Made by a program: the position numbers and the translations under genes. Positions 41,728 through 50,972 of a stretch of 64,000 nucleotides of DNA are shown in pieces (positions within the stretch are counted from its first letter, which is position 1; the number at the start of each line of letters is the position of its first letter). A model generated the notes under the pieces. It was not told the origin of the DNA, made no database searches, and saw only the letters and a list, made by a program, of their open reading frames with translations. Source of the stretch: Hydrogenophaga sp. (GTDB lineage: Bacteria > Pseudomonadota > Gammaproteobacteria > Burkholderiales > Burkholderiaceae_C); contig NZ_JAHBZK010000010.1 in assembly GCF_019635465.1 (NCBI RefSeq), forward strand, positions 62,001 through 126,000. Direction: 5' to 3'.

Positions 41728-42108
41728 TCAGGCGATGGGGGGTTTGAGGTGGCGGCGCGGCGCCAGGCTGGCGTAGCGCACGCGGTGCACGGCCAAGGGC
41801 GTGGCCACGACGTCGGAGACAGGCAGGGTGCTCAGCGCCATCTGCAATGCAGGGGCGTTGCACACGTCGCACAGCCGGTGGTCGTGGCTTCCCTGCGGGT
41901 CGGCTGGGTGCGCCGCGTCCTGGGGTGCCATGTGCGTCGTGGCGGCATCGCTGGCGTCGGCATGCGGGCAGGGCCCGTTGCCGTGACCCATGGCCGCCGC
42001 GGCCTGTGGCGCGTGCTGCCCGCTCGCCATGCCCAGTGCCATGGCATCGCCCACCCAGCCGCGCAAGGGCAGCAGGGCGATCAACAGGGCGATCCAGATC
42101 AGGCGCAT
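41728..42108 (-). CDS. DUF2946 family protein
   Basis: This 126-residue protein has an N-terminal membrane helix (MRLIWIALLIALLPLRGW) and a His-rich middle (GQHAPQAAAAMGHGNGPCPHADASDAATTHM), then LCDVCNAPAL, the C-x-x-C motif of DUF2946. Proteins of this family stand at the head of copper or metal resistance loci and may bind metal with the Cys and His residues. It is the first gene of the copper operon, 78 bases before the TolC-like gene. Confidence 0.85.
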   Translation of the reverse strand: MRLIWIALLIALLPLRGWVGDAMALGMASGQHAPQAAAAMGHGNGPCPHADASDAATTHMAPQDAAHPADPQGSHDHRLCDVCNAPALQMALSTLPVSDVVATPLAVHRVRYASLAPRRHLKPPIA

Positions 42109-42167
42109 GGCTGGCAATGATAAGGACCGGGCGATGAAAGTTCCTGCCGGCGGGCGGGCAGGGCCCG

Positions 42168-42902
42168 TCAACCCGGACAACGCATGACCACCGCCTGCAC
42201 CGGCCGCGTGAGCGAGGTGTCGGTGACCACGAAGGCCACGCGGTGGGCGATCTTCAGCGGCAGGTACCAGCGCTCGGTGTGGGCGTCGCTGCCGGACCAG
42301 GCCGCCACGGGCTGGTAGTGCACCACCACATGGTCGTGGTGCAGCTGTTCGCCGGCGTTTTCGCCCGCGGTGACGCGGCTGCTCACGCCGTCCTGCAACA
42401 GCGCCCAGTAGCCCGCCAGTCGCCCAGGCGCGTCGCCCTTGCGCTCTACGCGTGCGATCAGATCGTCGCCTTCGCGCGTCAGACGGATGGCCGGCGCCTG
42501 GCCGCCCAGGCGGGGCAGTTCGTTGGACTTCTGGCGGTACCAGTCGCGATCGTCGCGGCCGTTGAGAACGACCTGCGGGGTGTAGACGGTGCGTCCGCCC
42601 AGCGTGTCGCGCAGGCGGTACTGGCGCTCGGTGGTGGCCGCGGTGGCGAAGGGGTCGCGCCAGCCGAGGTGGTTCCAGTAGTTGACGTGAAAGGACAGGG
42701 CCACCACGTCGTCCTGGCCCTTGAGGCCACTGAGCCAGCGATCGGCGGGCGGGCAAGAGCTGCAGCCTTCCGAGGTGTAGAGCTCGACGATGGCCGGTGC
42801 CTGGGTGCCACGGCTGGCCTCGCAGCGGACGTCGGCGGCACCGGCGCCGCCCGCGGACACAGCGAGCAGGCCGAGCAAGGCGCGTTGAAACAGGGTGGAC
42901 AT
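42168..42902 (-). CDS. DUF1223 thioredoxin-like secreted protein
   Basis: This 244-residue exported protein begins with a signal peptide and has a thioredoxin-fold N-terminal domain with VELYTSEGCSSCPPADRWL (C-x-x-C near residue 49) and HVNYWNHLGWRDPFA, the DUF1223 signature. The C-terminal domain is beta-rich. A redox or metal role is plausible near the copper operon, but the family has no settled function. ATG 42902 is used; GTG 42908 is possible. Confidence 0.87.
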   Translation of the reverse strand: MSTLFQRALLGLLAVSAGGAGAADVRCEASRGTQAPAIVELYTSEGCSSCPPADRWLSGLKGQDDVVALSFHVNYWNHLGWRDPFATAATTERQYRLRDTLGGRTVYTPQVVLNGRDDRDWYRQKSNELPRLGGQAPAIRLTREGDDLIARVERKGDAPGRLAGYWALLQDGVSSRVTAGENAGEQLHHDHVVVHYQPVAAWSGSDAHTERWYLPLKIAHRVAFVVTDTSLTRPVQAVVMRCPG

Positions 42903-42947
42903 GGGCACCTCCGCAAAGGAGGTGGGTCGCTGATGGCCGCGGGCGCC

Positions 42948-43244
42948 TTACGACGACGCAGGCAGGGCCGACAGACGGCGTTCAGTCTGGTCAACCCAGA
43001 AGCGCAGGCTGTCGTACAGGTCGTGCGCACTGAACGAGCAACTCTCGGCGTCGAACAGCGCGCTGAATTCGAGGCGATCGAGCAGGCCCTGCAGCACTTC
43101 ACCGAAACGCGGCGGCAATGTGTCCAGGCGCTCACCGATGTCGCGCAGCCGGCGTGCGGCCTCGGCGGCGCCGATGTCTTGCGCCTGCAGCGCCTGCAGC
43201 GTGCCGCGAAACGCGGTCAGGGCGTCATGGGTCGTGGGGTTCAT
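42948..43244 (-). CDS. Small hypothetical helical protein
   Basis: This 98-residue helical protein has no recognised motif and no signal peptide. It overlaps the end of the glycerophosphodiesterase gene by four bases (ATGA), so it is translated with it. It includes ARRLRDIGERLDTLPPRFGEVL and one cysteine near residue 69. Codon use matches its neighbours. Function unknown. Confidence 0.7.
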   Translation of the reverse strand: MNPTTHDALTAFRGTLQALQAQDIGAAEAARRLRDIGERLDTLPPRFGEVLQGLLDRLEFSALFDAESCSFSAHDLYDSLRFWVDQTERRLSALPASS

Positions 43245-44290
43245 TCGGTGGTGGCGCGGTGGGCGGTGGTGCGTTGGGCAGTGACGGCAGGCGTCACCAT
43301 CGGCGGCAAGGCGATGCCGCGTTGCTGCAGCACCTGGCGCAAGCGCTCGGGGTGATCGGTGATGAGGCCGTCGACACCCCAGTCGATCAGGCGCTCCATG
43401 TCGGGCACTTCGTTGACGGTCCAGGGAATCACGCGCAAGCCTTCGGCGCGTGCGCGCTCGAGGGTGTGCTGGTCGAGGTCGAGGTAGCTCGGTGACCACA
43501 ACTTGCCGCCCGCGGCCGCGACCAGGGCGGGCGCGTCGTGGTGCTTGTCCAGGCGGGCACCGTCGGTCCATTCGCCACTGGCCAGCGTGTTGAAGCGCGG
43601 GCGTTGCGCGGTGAGGAAGCTCAAGGGCAGCTCGGGCGTCACGCGCCTGGCGGCCTTGAGCACGGCCCAGTCGAAACTTTGCAGGGTGCAGCGCATGCCC
43701 ATGCCATGGCGCGCGATGACAGCGGCCACCGCGTGCACGAATTCGTCGGGTGCAGGCGACTCGTGTGCGCGCATCGGGTTGCGCTTGAGTTCGATGTTGA
43801 AGCGCACATGGTCTGCGCGCAATCGGCGCACCAGCGCGAAGACCTCGTCCAGCGTCGGGATGCGCTGACCGTCGATGGCCTGTTGCTGCTCGAAATCACG
43901 CGCATAGCGGGACGCCGGGTTGATGCGGCCGACATCGAATTCGGCGATCTGCGCCAGCGTGAGGCTGTGAAAGGGCTGACCGCGGCTTTGCAGCCAGCGA
44001 CCTTCGGCGTCGCGTGTGATATCGGGGTTGGGCGCCGTGTCGTGCGAGACCACCGGCATGCCGTCGGCGCTGAGCACCACATCGAGCTCCAGCGTGCTGA
44101 CCCCGATGGCCAGCGCCCGCTCGAAGCCGGCCAGGGTGTTCTCGGGTGCCAGGGCCCTGGCGCCGCGGTGGCCCTGCAGGTCAAAGGCGAGCGCGGCGCC
44201 TGCGCACCACAGCGACAGGCCCAGCGCCGTGGTGCAGCCCCAGCGCAGCCAGGTCAGGCGCTGCGCGGCAGGCGGGGTCGAAATTTGCAT
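43241..44290 (-). CDS. Glycerophosphodiester phosphodiesterase, exported
   Basis: This 349-residue enzyme releases glycerol 3-phosphate from phospholipid head-group diesters. The N-terminal segment is a signal peptide or anchor, followed by the GDPD signature FDLQGHRGARALAPENTLAGF, then LELDVVLSADGMPVVSHD, with the metal-binding Glu/Asp and two catalytic His in HRG and SHD. The C-terminal VIPWTVNE..DMERLIDWGVDGLITDHPE completes the TIM barrel. ATG 44290 has GAGGAGACC before it. The GlpQ-like layout suggests a periplasmic enzyme. Confidence 0.93.
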   Translation of the reverse strand: MQISTPPAAQRLTWLRWGCTTALGLSLWCAGAALAFDLQGHRGARALAPENTLAGFERALAIGVSTLELDVVLSADGMPVVSHDTAPNPDITRDAEGRWLQSRGQPFHSLTLAQIAEFDVGRINPASRYARDFEQQQAIDGQRIPTLDEVFALVRRLRADHVRFNIELKRNPMRAHESPAPDEFVHAVAAVIARHGMGMRCTLQSFDWAVLKAARRVTPELPLSFLTAQRPRFNTLASGEWTDGARLDKHHDAPALVAAAGGKLWSPSYLDLDQHTLERARAEGLRVIPWTVNEVPDMERLIDWGVDGLITDHPERLRQVLQQRGIALPPMVTPAVTAQRTTAHRATTE

Positions 44291-44344
44291 GGTGGTCTCC
44301 TCGCGGGCGCCGGCATTGTGCGCCCGCGCCGTGACCACCTCAAG

Positions 44345-45091
44345 TCAATGGCCGAGGATCTTGGACAGAAAGTCCTTGCTGCGCTCGTTCTGCGGGTTGT
44401 TGAAAAACTCGTGCGGCGAGTTCTGCTCGACGATCTGCCCCTGGTCCATGAAGATCACGCGGTCGGCGACGGCCTTGGCGAAGCCCATCTCGTGCGTGAC
44501 GCACAACATGGTGATGCCCTGGTTGGCCAGCTCGATCATGACGTCGAGCACCTCCTTGATCATCTCGGGGTCGAGTGCAGAGGTGGGCTCATCGAACAGC
44601 ATGATCTTGGGCGTGAGGCACAGGGCGCGCGCAATGGCCACGCGCTGCTGCTGGCCACCCGAGAGCTGCAGCGGAAACTTCTTGGCCTGCTCGGCAATGC
44701 GCACGCGCTGCAACTGCTGCATGGCGCGTTCCTCGGCCTCCTTCTTGGGCATCTTGCCCACCCACATGGGCGACAGCGTCAGGTTCTCCAGCACCGTCAG
44801 GTGCGGGAAGAGGTTGAACTGCTGGAACACCATGCCGACGTTCTTGCGCACCTTGTCGATGGCCTTCACGTCGTCGGTGAGTTCGGTGCCGTCGACGGTG
44901 AGCGTGCCTTGCTGGTGCTCCTCAAGCCGGTTGATGCAGCGGATCAGCGTGGACTTGCCCGAGCCCGACGGCCCGCAGATCACGATGCGTTCGCCCTTGG
45001 CGACCGACAGGTCGATGTCGCGCAGCACGTGGAAATCGTTGCCGTACCACTTGTTGACCTTGTCGAAGCTGATGATGGCTGGTTCTGACAT
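44345..45091 (-). CDS. aapP: Polar amino-acid ABC transporter ATP-binding protein
   Basis: This 248-residue ATPase drives the transporter encoded upstream. It has GPSGSGKST (Walker A, residues about 41-49), [15 protein letters not shown] (signature) and [14 protein letters not shown] (Walker B). The family head is [16 protein letters not shown]. It closes a four-gene operon with two permeases and a binding protein, the AapJQMP/GltIJKL layout for glutamate, aspartate and related amino acids. The exact substrate is inferred. Confidence 0.93.
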   Translation of the reverse strand: MSEPAIISFDKVNKWYGNDFHVLRDIDLSVAKGERIVICGPSGSGKSTLIRCINRLEEHQQGTLTVDGTELTDDVKAIDKVRKNVGMVFQQFNLFPHLTVLENLTLSPMWVGKMPKKEAEERAMQQLQRVRIAEQAKKFPLQLSGGQQQRVAIARALCLTPKIMLFDEPTSALDPEMIKEVLDVMIELANQGITMLCVTHEMGFAKAVADRVIFMDQGQIVEQNSPHEFFNNPQNERSKDFLSKILGH

Positions 45092-45104
45092 GTGCGACTC
45101 TCGT

Positions 45105-46208
45105 TCATCGCGCCTTGCTGGCGCTGAGTTGTTTTTCGACCCACAGGCTGTAGCGCGACATGGCGAAGCAGCCGGTGAAGTAGATGAGGGTGATGAAGAA
45201 GTAGGCCTCGAGCTTGAACGGGCGCCATTGCACGTCGGAGTTCAGGGCCAGCGACAGCGCACCGGTGAGCTCGTAGAGCGAGACGATGGTGACCAGCGAG
45301 GTGTCCTTGAACAGCGAAATGAAGGTATTCATGATGCTGGGCACCACCAGCGACAGCGCCTGCGGCAGCACGATCAGCCGCTGTGTCTGCCAGTAGCCGA
45401 GCCCGAGCGAATCGGCCGCTTCGAACTGGCCCTTGGGTACCGCCTGCAGACCGCCGCGCACGGTCTCGGCCATGTAGGCCGCAATGAACAGCGTGAGCCC
45501 GGCGATCACCCGCACCAGCACGTCCACCGTCACGCCCTGCGGCACGAACAGCGGGAACATGAACGACGCCATGAAGAGCACCGAGATCAGCGGCACGCCG
45601 CGGATCAGCTCGACGTACAGCACGCAGATGGTGCGAATGGCGGGCAGCTTGGCACGCCGCCCCAGGGCCACCACCACCGACAGCGGGAACGCCAGGAACA
45701 GCGAGAGCACCGCCAGCATGATGGTCAGCGGCAGGCCACCCCAGACCTCGGTGCGCACCGATTCCAGGCCGAGGACGCCGCCACCCATCAGCGTGAAGAA
45801 CACGGCCAGGATGCCCACCCACAGCAAGCCGAGCCAGGGCTTCCAGAAGGCGCGCATGCAGCTCACGATGAGGCCGCCGATCACCAGCAAGGTGGCCACC
45901 AGCGGACGCCATTGGTCTTCAAAGGGGTAGCGGCCGAACAGGATGATTCGGTACTTCTCGGCCACCACGCCCCAGCAGGCGCCCACGCCGCGAGCGGCCT
46001 GGCAGGCTTCCGGATCAGGGCGGAACACGGCGCCCGCGATGACCCAGCGCCACAGGCCCGGCAGGGCCCAGACCAGCACGGCCGCCACGATGACCGTGGC
46101 CAGCACCGACTTCCAGTCGGCGAACAGATTGCGGCGGACCCACACCATCGGGCCCGACTGGCGCACCGGAGATGGGCGCGCTGCGATGGGTTGAAACTGC
46201 GTGCTCAT
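45105..46208 (-). CDS. aapM: Amino-acid ABC transporter permease 2 (AapM type)
   Basis: This 367-residue permease has about eight membrane segments and the EAA loop characteristic of polar amino-acid permeases ([32 protein letters not shown] across residues about 295-325). The long N-terminal extension before the conserved core, with an extra hydrophobic pair, is typical of AapM. It lies five bases after the AapQ-like gene and thirteen before the ATPase gene. ATG 46208 begins MSTQFQPIA. Confidence 0.92.
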   Translation of the reverse strand: MSTQFQPIAARPSPVRQSGPMVWVRRNLFADWKSVLATVIVAAVLVWALPGLWRWVIAGAVFRPDPEACQAARGVGACWGVVAEKYRIILFGRYPFEDQWRPLVATLLVIGGLIVSCMRAFWKPWLGLLWVGILAVFFTLMGGGVLGLESVRTEVWGGLPLTIMLAVLSLFLAFPLSVVVALGRRAKLPAIRTICVLYVELIRGVPLISVLFMASFMFPLFVPQGVTVDVLVRVIAGLTLFIAAYMAETVRGGLQAVPKGQFEAADSLGLGYWQTQRLIVLPQALSLVVPSIMNTFISLFKDTSLVTIVSLYELTGALSLALNSDVQWRPFKLEAYFFITLIYFTGCFAMSRYSLWVEKQLSASKAR

Positions 46209-46213
46209 GGCGA

Positions 46214-47392
46214 TCAACGCTCCTTGATCGCCATTCGGCGGTTGTACCAGTTCATCACCAGTGAGGTGGTGAGCGAGGTGCTGAGGTAGACCAGCATGAT
46301 GATGGCGATGCACTCCACCGCACGCCCGCTCTGGTTGATGGTGGTGTTGGCAATCGACACCACGTCCGGGTAGCCCACGACAACCGCCAGCGACGAGTTC
46401 TTGGTGAGGTTGAGGTACTGGTTGGTCAGCGGCGGAATGATCACGCGCATGGCCTGCGGCAGGATCACCAGCTTCATCTTCTGCCCCGGGTTCAGGCCCA
46501 GTGCCGACGCCGCTTCGTCCTGACCACGTCCCACCGACTGGATACCGCCGCGCACCACCTCGGCCACGAAGGACGAGGTGTACATGACCAAGCCGATCAG
46601 CAGCGCCAGGAACTCAGGCGTGAGCGCCACGCCGCCGTCCACCATGAAGGGCAGCTGTTCGGGAATGCGCCACTCGCGCGGCATGCCCGCCACCACCCAG
46701 CCGACGATGGCGAAGGCCAGCAACATGGCCAGCGGCGCCCACACGCGGTCACCGTCCTGCCCGGTTGCCTCGAAGCGTTTGTGTACGCGTCGGCGCCACA
46801 ACAGGCCCGCGATCAAACCCACCAGCAGACCCAGCAGCACGTGGCCCACGCCCGCGGCGGGCCAGGGCGTCGACAGGCCGCCCTTGCTCAGAAAGAACAG
46901 GTCGGCCAGGTTCCATGCCTCGTTGGACGGCGGCAGGATCTCGATGAAGACCAGGTACCACATGAGCAGCTGCAGCAGCAGCGGCACGTTGCGAAATGCT
47001 TCGACGTAGCCGTAGCTCAGGCCGCGCACCAACGCATTGCGCGAGAAGCGCCCCACGCCGAGCAAGACGCCCAGCAAGGTGGTGAGGATGATGCCGGCGA
47101 TGGCCACCTTGACCGTGTTGAGCACACCCACCCAGATGGCCTTGCCGTAGCTCTGGCTGGGGTCATAGGGCACAACGGTTTCGCCGATGTCGAAGCCGGC
47201 GCTGGCCTGCAGAAAGTCAAAACCGCTCTGGATGCCACGCGCCTGCATATTGGCCTGCGTGTTGTGCGCCAGGTACCACAGGCCCAGCGCCAGCAGAGCA
47301 ATGGCGATGACCTGGTAGATCAGGCCTCGCGTGGCCCGGCTGTTGAGCGAGAAGTGCCGGGTCTTGGGAGGGGGGGATGCAGAGATGGCCAA
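46214..47392 (-). CDS. aapQ: Amino-acid ABC transporter permease 1 (AapQ type)
   Basis: This inner-membrane permease (392 residues from TTG 47392) has an N-terminal helix then a large loop and the EAA loop (DEAASALGLNPGQKMKLVILPQAMRVIIPPLTNQYLN, residues about 290-325). The frame could start at GTG 47416, but AGGA five bases before TTG 47392 and the resulting MAISASPPPKTRHFSLN head are more like the family. The large periplasmic insertion between helices is typical of AapQ. It pairs with AapM as a heterodimer. Confidence 0.9.
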   Translation of the reverse strand: MAISASPPPKTRHFSLNSRATRGLIYQVIAIALLALGLWYLAHNTQANMQARGIQSGFDFLQASAGFDIGETVVPYDPSQSYGKAIWVGVLNTVKVAIAGIILTTLLGVLLGVGRFSRNALVRGLSYGYVEAFRNVPLLLQLLMWYLVFIEILPPSNEAWNLADLFFLSKGGLSTPWPAAGVGHVLLGLLVGLIAGLLWRRRVHKRFEATGQDGDRVWAPLAMLLAFAIVGWVVAGMPREWRIPEQLPFMVDGGVALTPEFLALLIGLVMYTSSFVAEVVRGGIQSVGRGQDEAASALGLNPGQKMKLVILPQAMRVIIPPLTNQYLNLTKNSSLAVVVGYPDVVSIANTTINQSGRAVECIAIIMLVYLSTSLTTSLVMNWYNRRMAIKER

Positions 47393-47520
47393 AGGAGTCC
47401 TCGCCGATGTGTCCACACCAGTGCGCCATCACCCCCGTCCGCCATGGCTTTCGAAGGAGAAGGCACCACGATCACGGTGCGTGGCCACCAACGCGGCCAC
47501 GGTTCCGCAACAAAGCATGG

Positions 47521-47540
47521 GCGAGGCGCCAGGGCCTCGC
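47521..47540. other. Hairpin between aapJ and aapQ
   Basis: GCGAGGC (47521-47527) and GCCTCGC (47534-47540) form a perfect stem with a six-base loop in the gap after the binding-protein gene. Such hairpins often protect the upstream mRNA and let the binding protein be made in excess over the permeases. Confidence 0.45.
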
Positions 47541-47551
47541 TCATGCGCCGG

Positions 47552-48589
47552 TCAGCGGACCGGCGGGGAGTACATCAGGCCGCCTTGCGTCCAGAGGTTG
47601 TTGACGCCGCGCGGCAGACCGATCGCAGTCTTCGGGCCCACGTGGCGCTCGAACTGCTCGCCGTAGTTGCCGACGGCCTTGATGGCGCGGTACGCCCATT
47701 CCTTGTCGAGACCCAGCAGCTTGCCGGTGTCTTCGTTGCCCATGCCGAGCAGGCGCATGACGCTGGGGTTGGTGCTGGAGCCCTTCATTTCGTCGACGTT
47801 GGCCTGGGTGATGCCGTATTCCTCGGCTTCGATCAGGGCAAAGCCCACCCATTTGACGATGGCGAAGAAGTCATCGTCGCCGCGGCGCACGGACGGGCCC
47901 AGCGGCTCTTTGGAAATCAGCTCGGGCAGGATGACGTGGTCATCGGGCTTGGCCATGTCTTTGGCGCGGGTGGAGGCCAGGCCGGATGCGTCGGTGGTGT
48001 ACGCCTGGCAACGGCCGGAGGCGTAGGCGCCAACGGCGGCTTCGAGCTTCTCGAACACCACCGGCTTGATGTTGAGTTTGTTGGCGCGCGAGTAGTCGGT
48101 GAGGTTCAGCTCGGTGGTGGTGCCCGACTGCACGCAGACGGTGGCGCCCTTGAGCTGTTTGGCGCTCTTGACGTTGAGCTTCTTGGGCACCATGAAGCCC
48201 TGGCCGTCGTAGAAGTTCACGCCCGTGAAGTCGATGCCCAGCGAGGCGTCGCGCGTCAGCGTCCAGGTCGTGTTGCGCGCCAGCATGTCGATCTCGCCGG
48301 ACTGCAGTGCGGTGAAGCGTTGCTGCGCCGTCAGGGGCACGAAGCGAACCTTGTTGGGGTCGCCCAGCAGGGCGGCGGCCACCGAGCGGCAGACGTCGAC
48401 ATCCATGCCGCTCCATTTGCCTTGGCTGTCAGCCGCCGAGAAGCCGGGCAGGCCGGTGTTCACACCGCAGTTGAGTTCGCCGCGCTTCTTGATGGCGTCG
48501 ACGTCCTTGCCCGCGAAAGCGGGGGCGGCCATGAGGGCTGCGGTGGCGCCCAGGGTCAGGGCGGTCAGCTTCAGGCTCTGAAATTTCAT
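47552..48589 (-). CDS. aapJ: Amino-acid ABC transporter substrate-binding protein (AapJ type)
   Basis: This 345-residue periplasmic binding protein has a signal peptide (MKFQSLKLTALTLGATAALM, cut near AFA) and the family-3 solute-binding core: LNCGVNTGLPGFSAADSQG, MDVDVCRSVAAALLGDP and FVPLTAQQRFTALQSGEIDML. It captures polar L-amino acids and hands them to AapQM. It is the first gene of the operon. A probable operator lies upstream at 48627-48656. Confidence 0.93.
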   Translation of the reverse strand: MKFQSLKLTALTLGATAALMAAPAFAGKDVDAIKKRGELNCGVNTGLPGFSAADSQGKWSGMDVDVCRSVAAALLGDPNKVRFVPLTAQQRFTALQSGEIDMLARNTTWTLTRDASLGIDFTGVNFYDGQGFMVPKKLNVKSAKQLKGATVCVQSGTTTELNLTDYSRANKLNIKPVVFEKLEAAVGAYASGRCQAYTTDASGLASTRAKDMAKPDDHVILPELISKEPLGPSVRRGDDDFFAIVKWVGFALIEAEEYGITQANVDEMKGSSTNPSVMRLLGMGNEDTGKLLGLDKEWAYRAIKAVGNYGEQFERHVGPKTAIGLPRGVNNLWTQGGLMYSPPVR

Positions 48590-48926
48590 GCGGTCTCTCC
48601 GTGCTTGTGGAAGGTTGTGAGGCACCGGTCAGTTGCACCCGATCGGTGCACTGGCCGGCTGCGGGGCACTGTATTCCCGGGGTTTCCACCAGGGGATCGG
48701 GGTTTACGTGGGAAAGCCATGCAAAGGATGTATTGGTTCATCGCACCACAATGGCCCGTGCGCCTGCGGTGGCGGTGTCAGCAGGTTCCATGCCACGGCG
48801 CTTCGTCCCTGTGGCGACATACAGACCTGTCGGCCCAGGCCGCAGGCCCGTATGCTGCGGCGGGAGCGCGCCACGCAGGGCCATTGCCCTGAACCACCAG
48901 AGCGTGCCCGATCGGAGACAAGCCAC
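48590..48926. other. Divergent regulatory gap between aapJ and an acyl-CoA ligase
   Basis: This 337-base gap holds no convincing gene. It must contain promoters for aapJ (leftward) and the ligase (rightward). The clearest element is an imperfect inverted repeat, GGTCAGTTGCACC (48627-48639), five bases, then GGTGCACTGGCC (48645-48656), about 40 bases before aapJ. GGAG (48914-48917) precedes the ligase ATG. Confidence 0.55.
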
Positions 48927-50699
48927 ATGCCATCTGCCCCTACCGTGCCCGTGGGCGCGCACCACCGTTTCTGGCCGCGCCGACTGCCGCACGCCATCCG
49001 ACCACCCGCAACGTCGCTGTGGGTCAACCTCGAAGTCAGCGCGCGCCGCTACCCCGACAAGCCGGCGCTGGTGTTCTTCGACCGGAGCATCACTTACGCC
49101 GAGCTGCAAACGCAGGCCGAGGCGCTGGCGGCGCATTTGCGCGAGCAAGGGGTGCAGGACGGCGATCGCGTGATCGTCTTCATGCAGAACTGCCCGCAGT
49201 GGATCGTCGCGTACTACGCCGTGCTGCGCGCCAATGCGGTGGTGGTGCCGGTGAACCCCATGAACAAGGCCGACGAGCTCGGTCACTACATCACCGACCC
49301 GGATGCGCGCGTGGCCATCTGTGCGGCCGACCTGGCGCCCGAGCTGGTCAAGGCCAACGCCGAGGTACCAGCCGCCGAGCAACTGCGCCATCTGGTGGTG
49401 ACCCACTACAGCGATGCCTACGGACCCCAGGCCGAGGTCCCACCGGCCTGGCAACCGTGGTTGAACACACAGCACGAACGGCCCACGCTGATCAGTGGCA
49501 GCGTAGCCACCTGGGCCGAGGCGCTGGCCTGCCAGGCGGCGCTGCCCGCGCACAACCGCGGGCCGAATGACCTGGCCGTGTTGCCCTACACCAGCGGTAC
49601 CACGGGTCTGCCCAAGGGCTGCATGCACCCGCACAGCAGCCTGATGCACAACGCGGTGGCAGGCAGTCTGTGGGCCGGCAACTCGCCCGAGACCGTGGCT
49701 TTGCTGGTGGTGCCCTTGTTTCACATCACCGGCATGGTGACGGGCATGCACACCGCGATCTACGGTGGCTCCACCCTGGTGGTCATGCCGCGCTGGGACC
49801 GCGAACTCGCGGGGCGGCTCATCTCGCGCTGGCGCGTCACGCACTGGACCAACATCCCGACCATGGTGATCGACCTGCTGGCCAGCCCCAGCTTCGATCA
49901 GTACGACCTGTCGAGCCTGGTCTACATCGGCGGTGGCGGTGCGGCCATGCCGCAGGCCGTCGCCCAGCGCTTGCTCGAGCTTTTCTGCTTGCGCTTCGTC
50001 GAAGGCTACGGCCTGACCGAAACCGCGGCGCCGTCGCACAGCAACCCGCCCGACAACCCCAAGCAGCAGTGCCTGGGCATTCCGTTCATGAGCACCGACG
50101 CGCGCGTCATCGACCCCGAGACACTCAAGGAGGTGCCGCAAGGCGAGACCGGCGAGATCGTGATCCACGGTCCCGAGGTCTTCAACGGTTACTGGAAGCG
50201 CCCCGAGGCCACGGCCGCGGCCTTCATCGAGATCGACGGCAAGCGCTTCTTCCGCTCGGGCGACCTGGGGCGCGTCGATGAGGACGGCTACTTCTTCATC
50301 ACCGACCGCCTCAAACGCATGATCAACGCCAGCGGCTTCAAGGTCTGGCCGGCCGAGGTCGAGGCGCTGATGTTCAAGCACCCCGCCATCGCCGAGGCCT
50401 GCGTGATCGCCACGCGCGACGCCTACCGCGGTGAAAGCGTCAAGGCCGTTGTGGTGCTGCGCGGTGACGCCAAAGGCAAGACCAGCGAAGCCGACATCCT
50501 GGCCTGGTGCCGCGAGCACATGGCGGTCTACAAGGCGCCGCGCGAGGTCGAGTTCGTTGACGCGCTGCCCAAGAGCGGCAGCGGCAAGGTGATGTGGCGC
50601 TGGCTGCAGGAGCAGGAAGCTGCGCGCGCACCAGCTGCCGACAAGCCGGGTCAGAAAGCGGATGAGAAGGCTGATAAGAAAGCGGCCTCGGCACAATGA
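48927..50699 (+). CDS. AMP-forming acyl-CoA ligase (long-chain type)
   Basis: This 590-residue adenylating enzyme activates a carboxylic acid with ATP and CoA. Motifs: YTSGTTGLPKGCMH near residue 220, EGYGLTETAAPS near 370, GDLGRVDEDGYFFITDR near 450 and the catalytic Lys in LPKSGSGKVMWR near 555. It has a helical extension and a Lys-rich tail (KPGQKADEKADKKAASAQ). The substrate is not defined by sequence; fatty acids are most likely. ATG 48927 is supported by GGAG upstream. Two genes follow closely in the same direction. Confidence 0.9.
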   Translation: MPSAPTVPVGAHHRFWPRRLPHAIRPPATSLWVNLEVSARRYPDKPALVFFDRSITYAELQTQAEALAAHLREQGVQDGDRVIVFMQNCPQWIVAYYAVLRANAVVVPVNPMNKADELGHYITDPDARVAICAADLAPELVKANAEVPAAEQLRHLVVTHYSDAYGPQAEVPPAWQPWLNTQHERPTLISGSVATWAEALACQAALPAHNRGPNDLAVLPYTSGTTGLPKGCMHPHSSLMHNAVAGSLWAGNSPETVALLVVPLFHITGMVTGMHTAIYGGSTLVVMPRWDRELAGRLISRWRVTHWTNIPTMVIDLLASPSFDQYDLSSLVYIGGGGAAMPQAVAQRLLELFCLRFVEGYGLTETAAPSHSNPPDNPKQQCLGIPFMSTDARVIDPETLKEVPQGETGEIVIHGPEVFNGYWKRPEATAAAFIEIDGKRFFRSGDLGRVDEDGYFFITDRLKRMINASGFKVWPAEVEALMFKHPAIAEACVIATRDAYRGESVKAVVVLRGDAKGKTSEADILAWCREHMAVYKAPREVEFVDALPKSGSGKVMWRWLQEQEAARAPAADKPGQKADEKADKKAASAQ

Positions 50700-50702
50700 C
50701 GC

Positions 50703-50972
50703 ATGTCTTCCCGTTCCCCTGGGTGGCGCCGCATCTGGCGCCCGCATCACCCGCTGTTCTGGCTTGTCGCGGCGTTTCAACTGCTGACCGCGGTGCTGGT
50801 TCTCTTTCTGCAAATCTCCGATCCGGCCAGCGCCTTGCGCTGGCTGCTGGCCGCCGTGGCGCTGCTCAATTCCGTGGTGGGCTGGTGGCTATTGGCGCGT
50901 CTGTGGCGGGCGCCACCCTTACCCCAGGAGCAACCCTCTGATGTTCAACGGTCTGCTGATCACCAAGCCTGA
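50703..50972 (+). CDS. Small two-helix membrane protein
   Basis: This 89-residue protein begins three bases after the ligase stop and overlaps the reductase gene by 32 bases. It has two hydrophobic segments ([20 protein letters not shown] and [21 protein letters not shown]) with a short loop. The length, hydrophobicity and spacing between genes favour a real protein, but no family is recognised. Confidence 0.6.
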   Translation: MSSRSPGWRRIWRPHHPLFWLVAAFQLLTAVLVLFLQISDPASALRWLLAAVALLNSVVGWWLLARLWRAPPLPQEQPSDVQRSADHQA

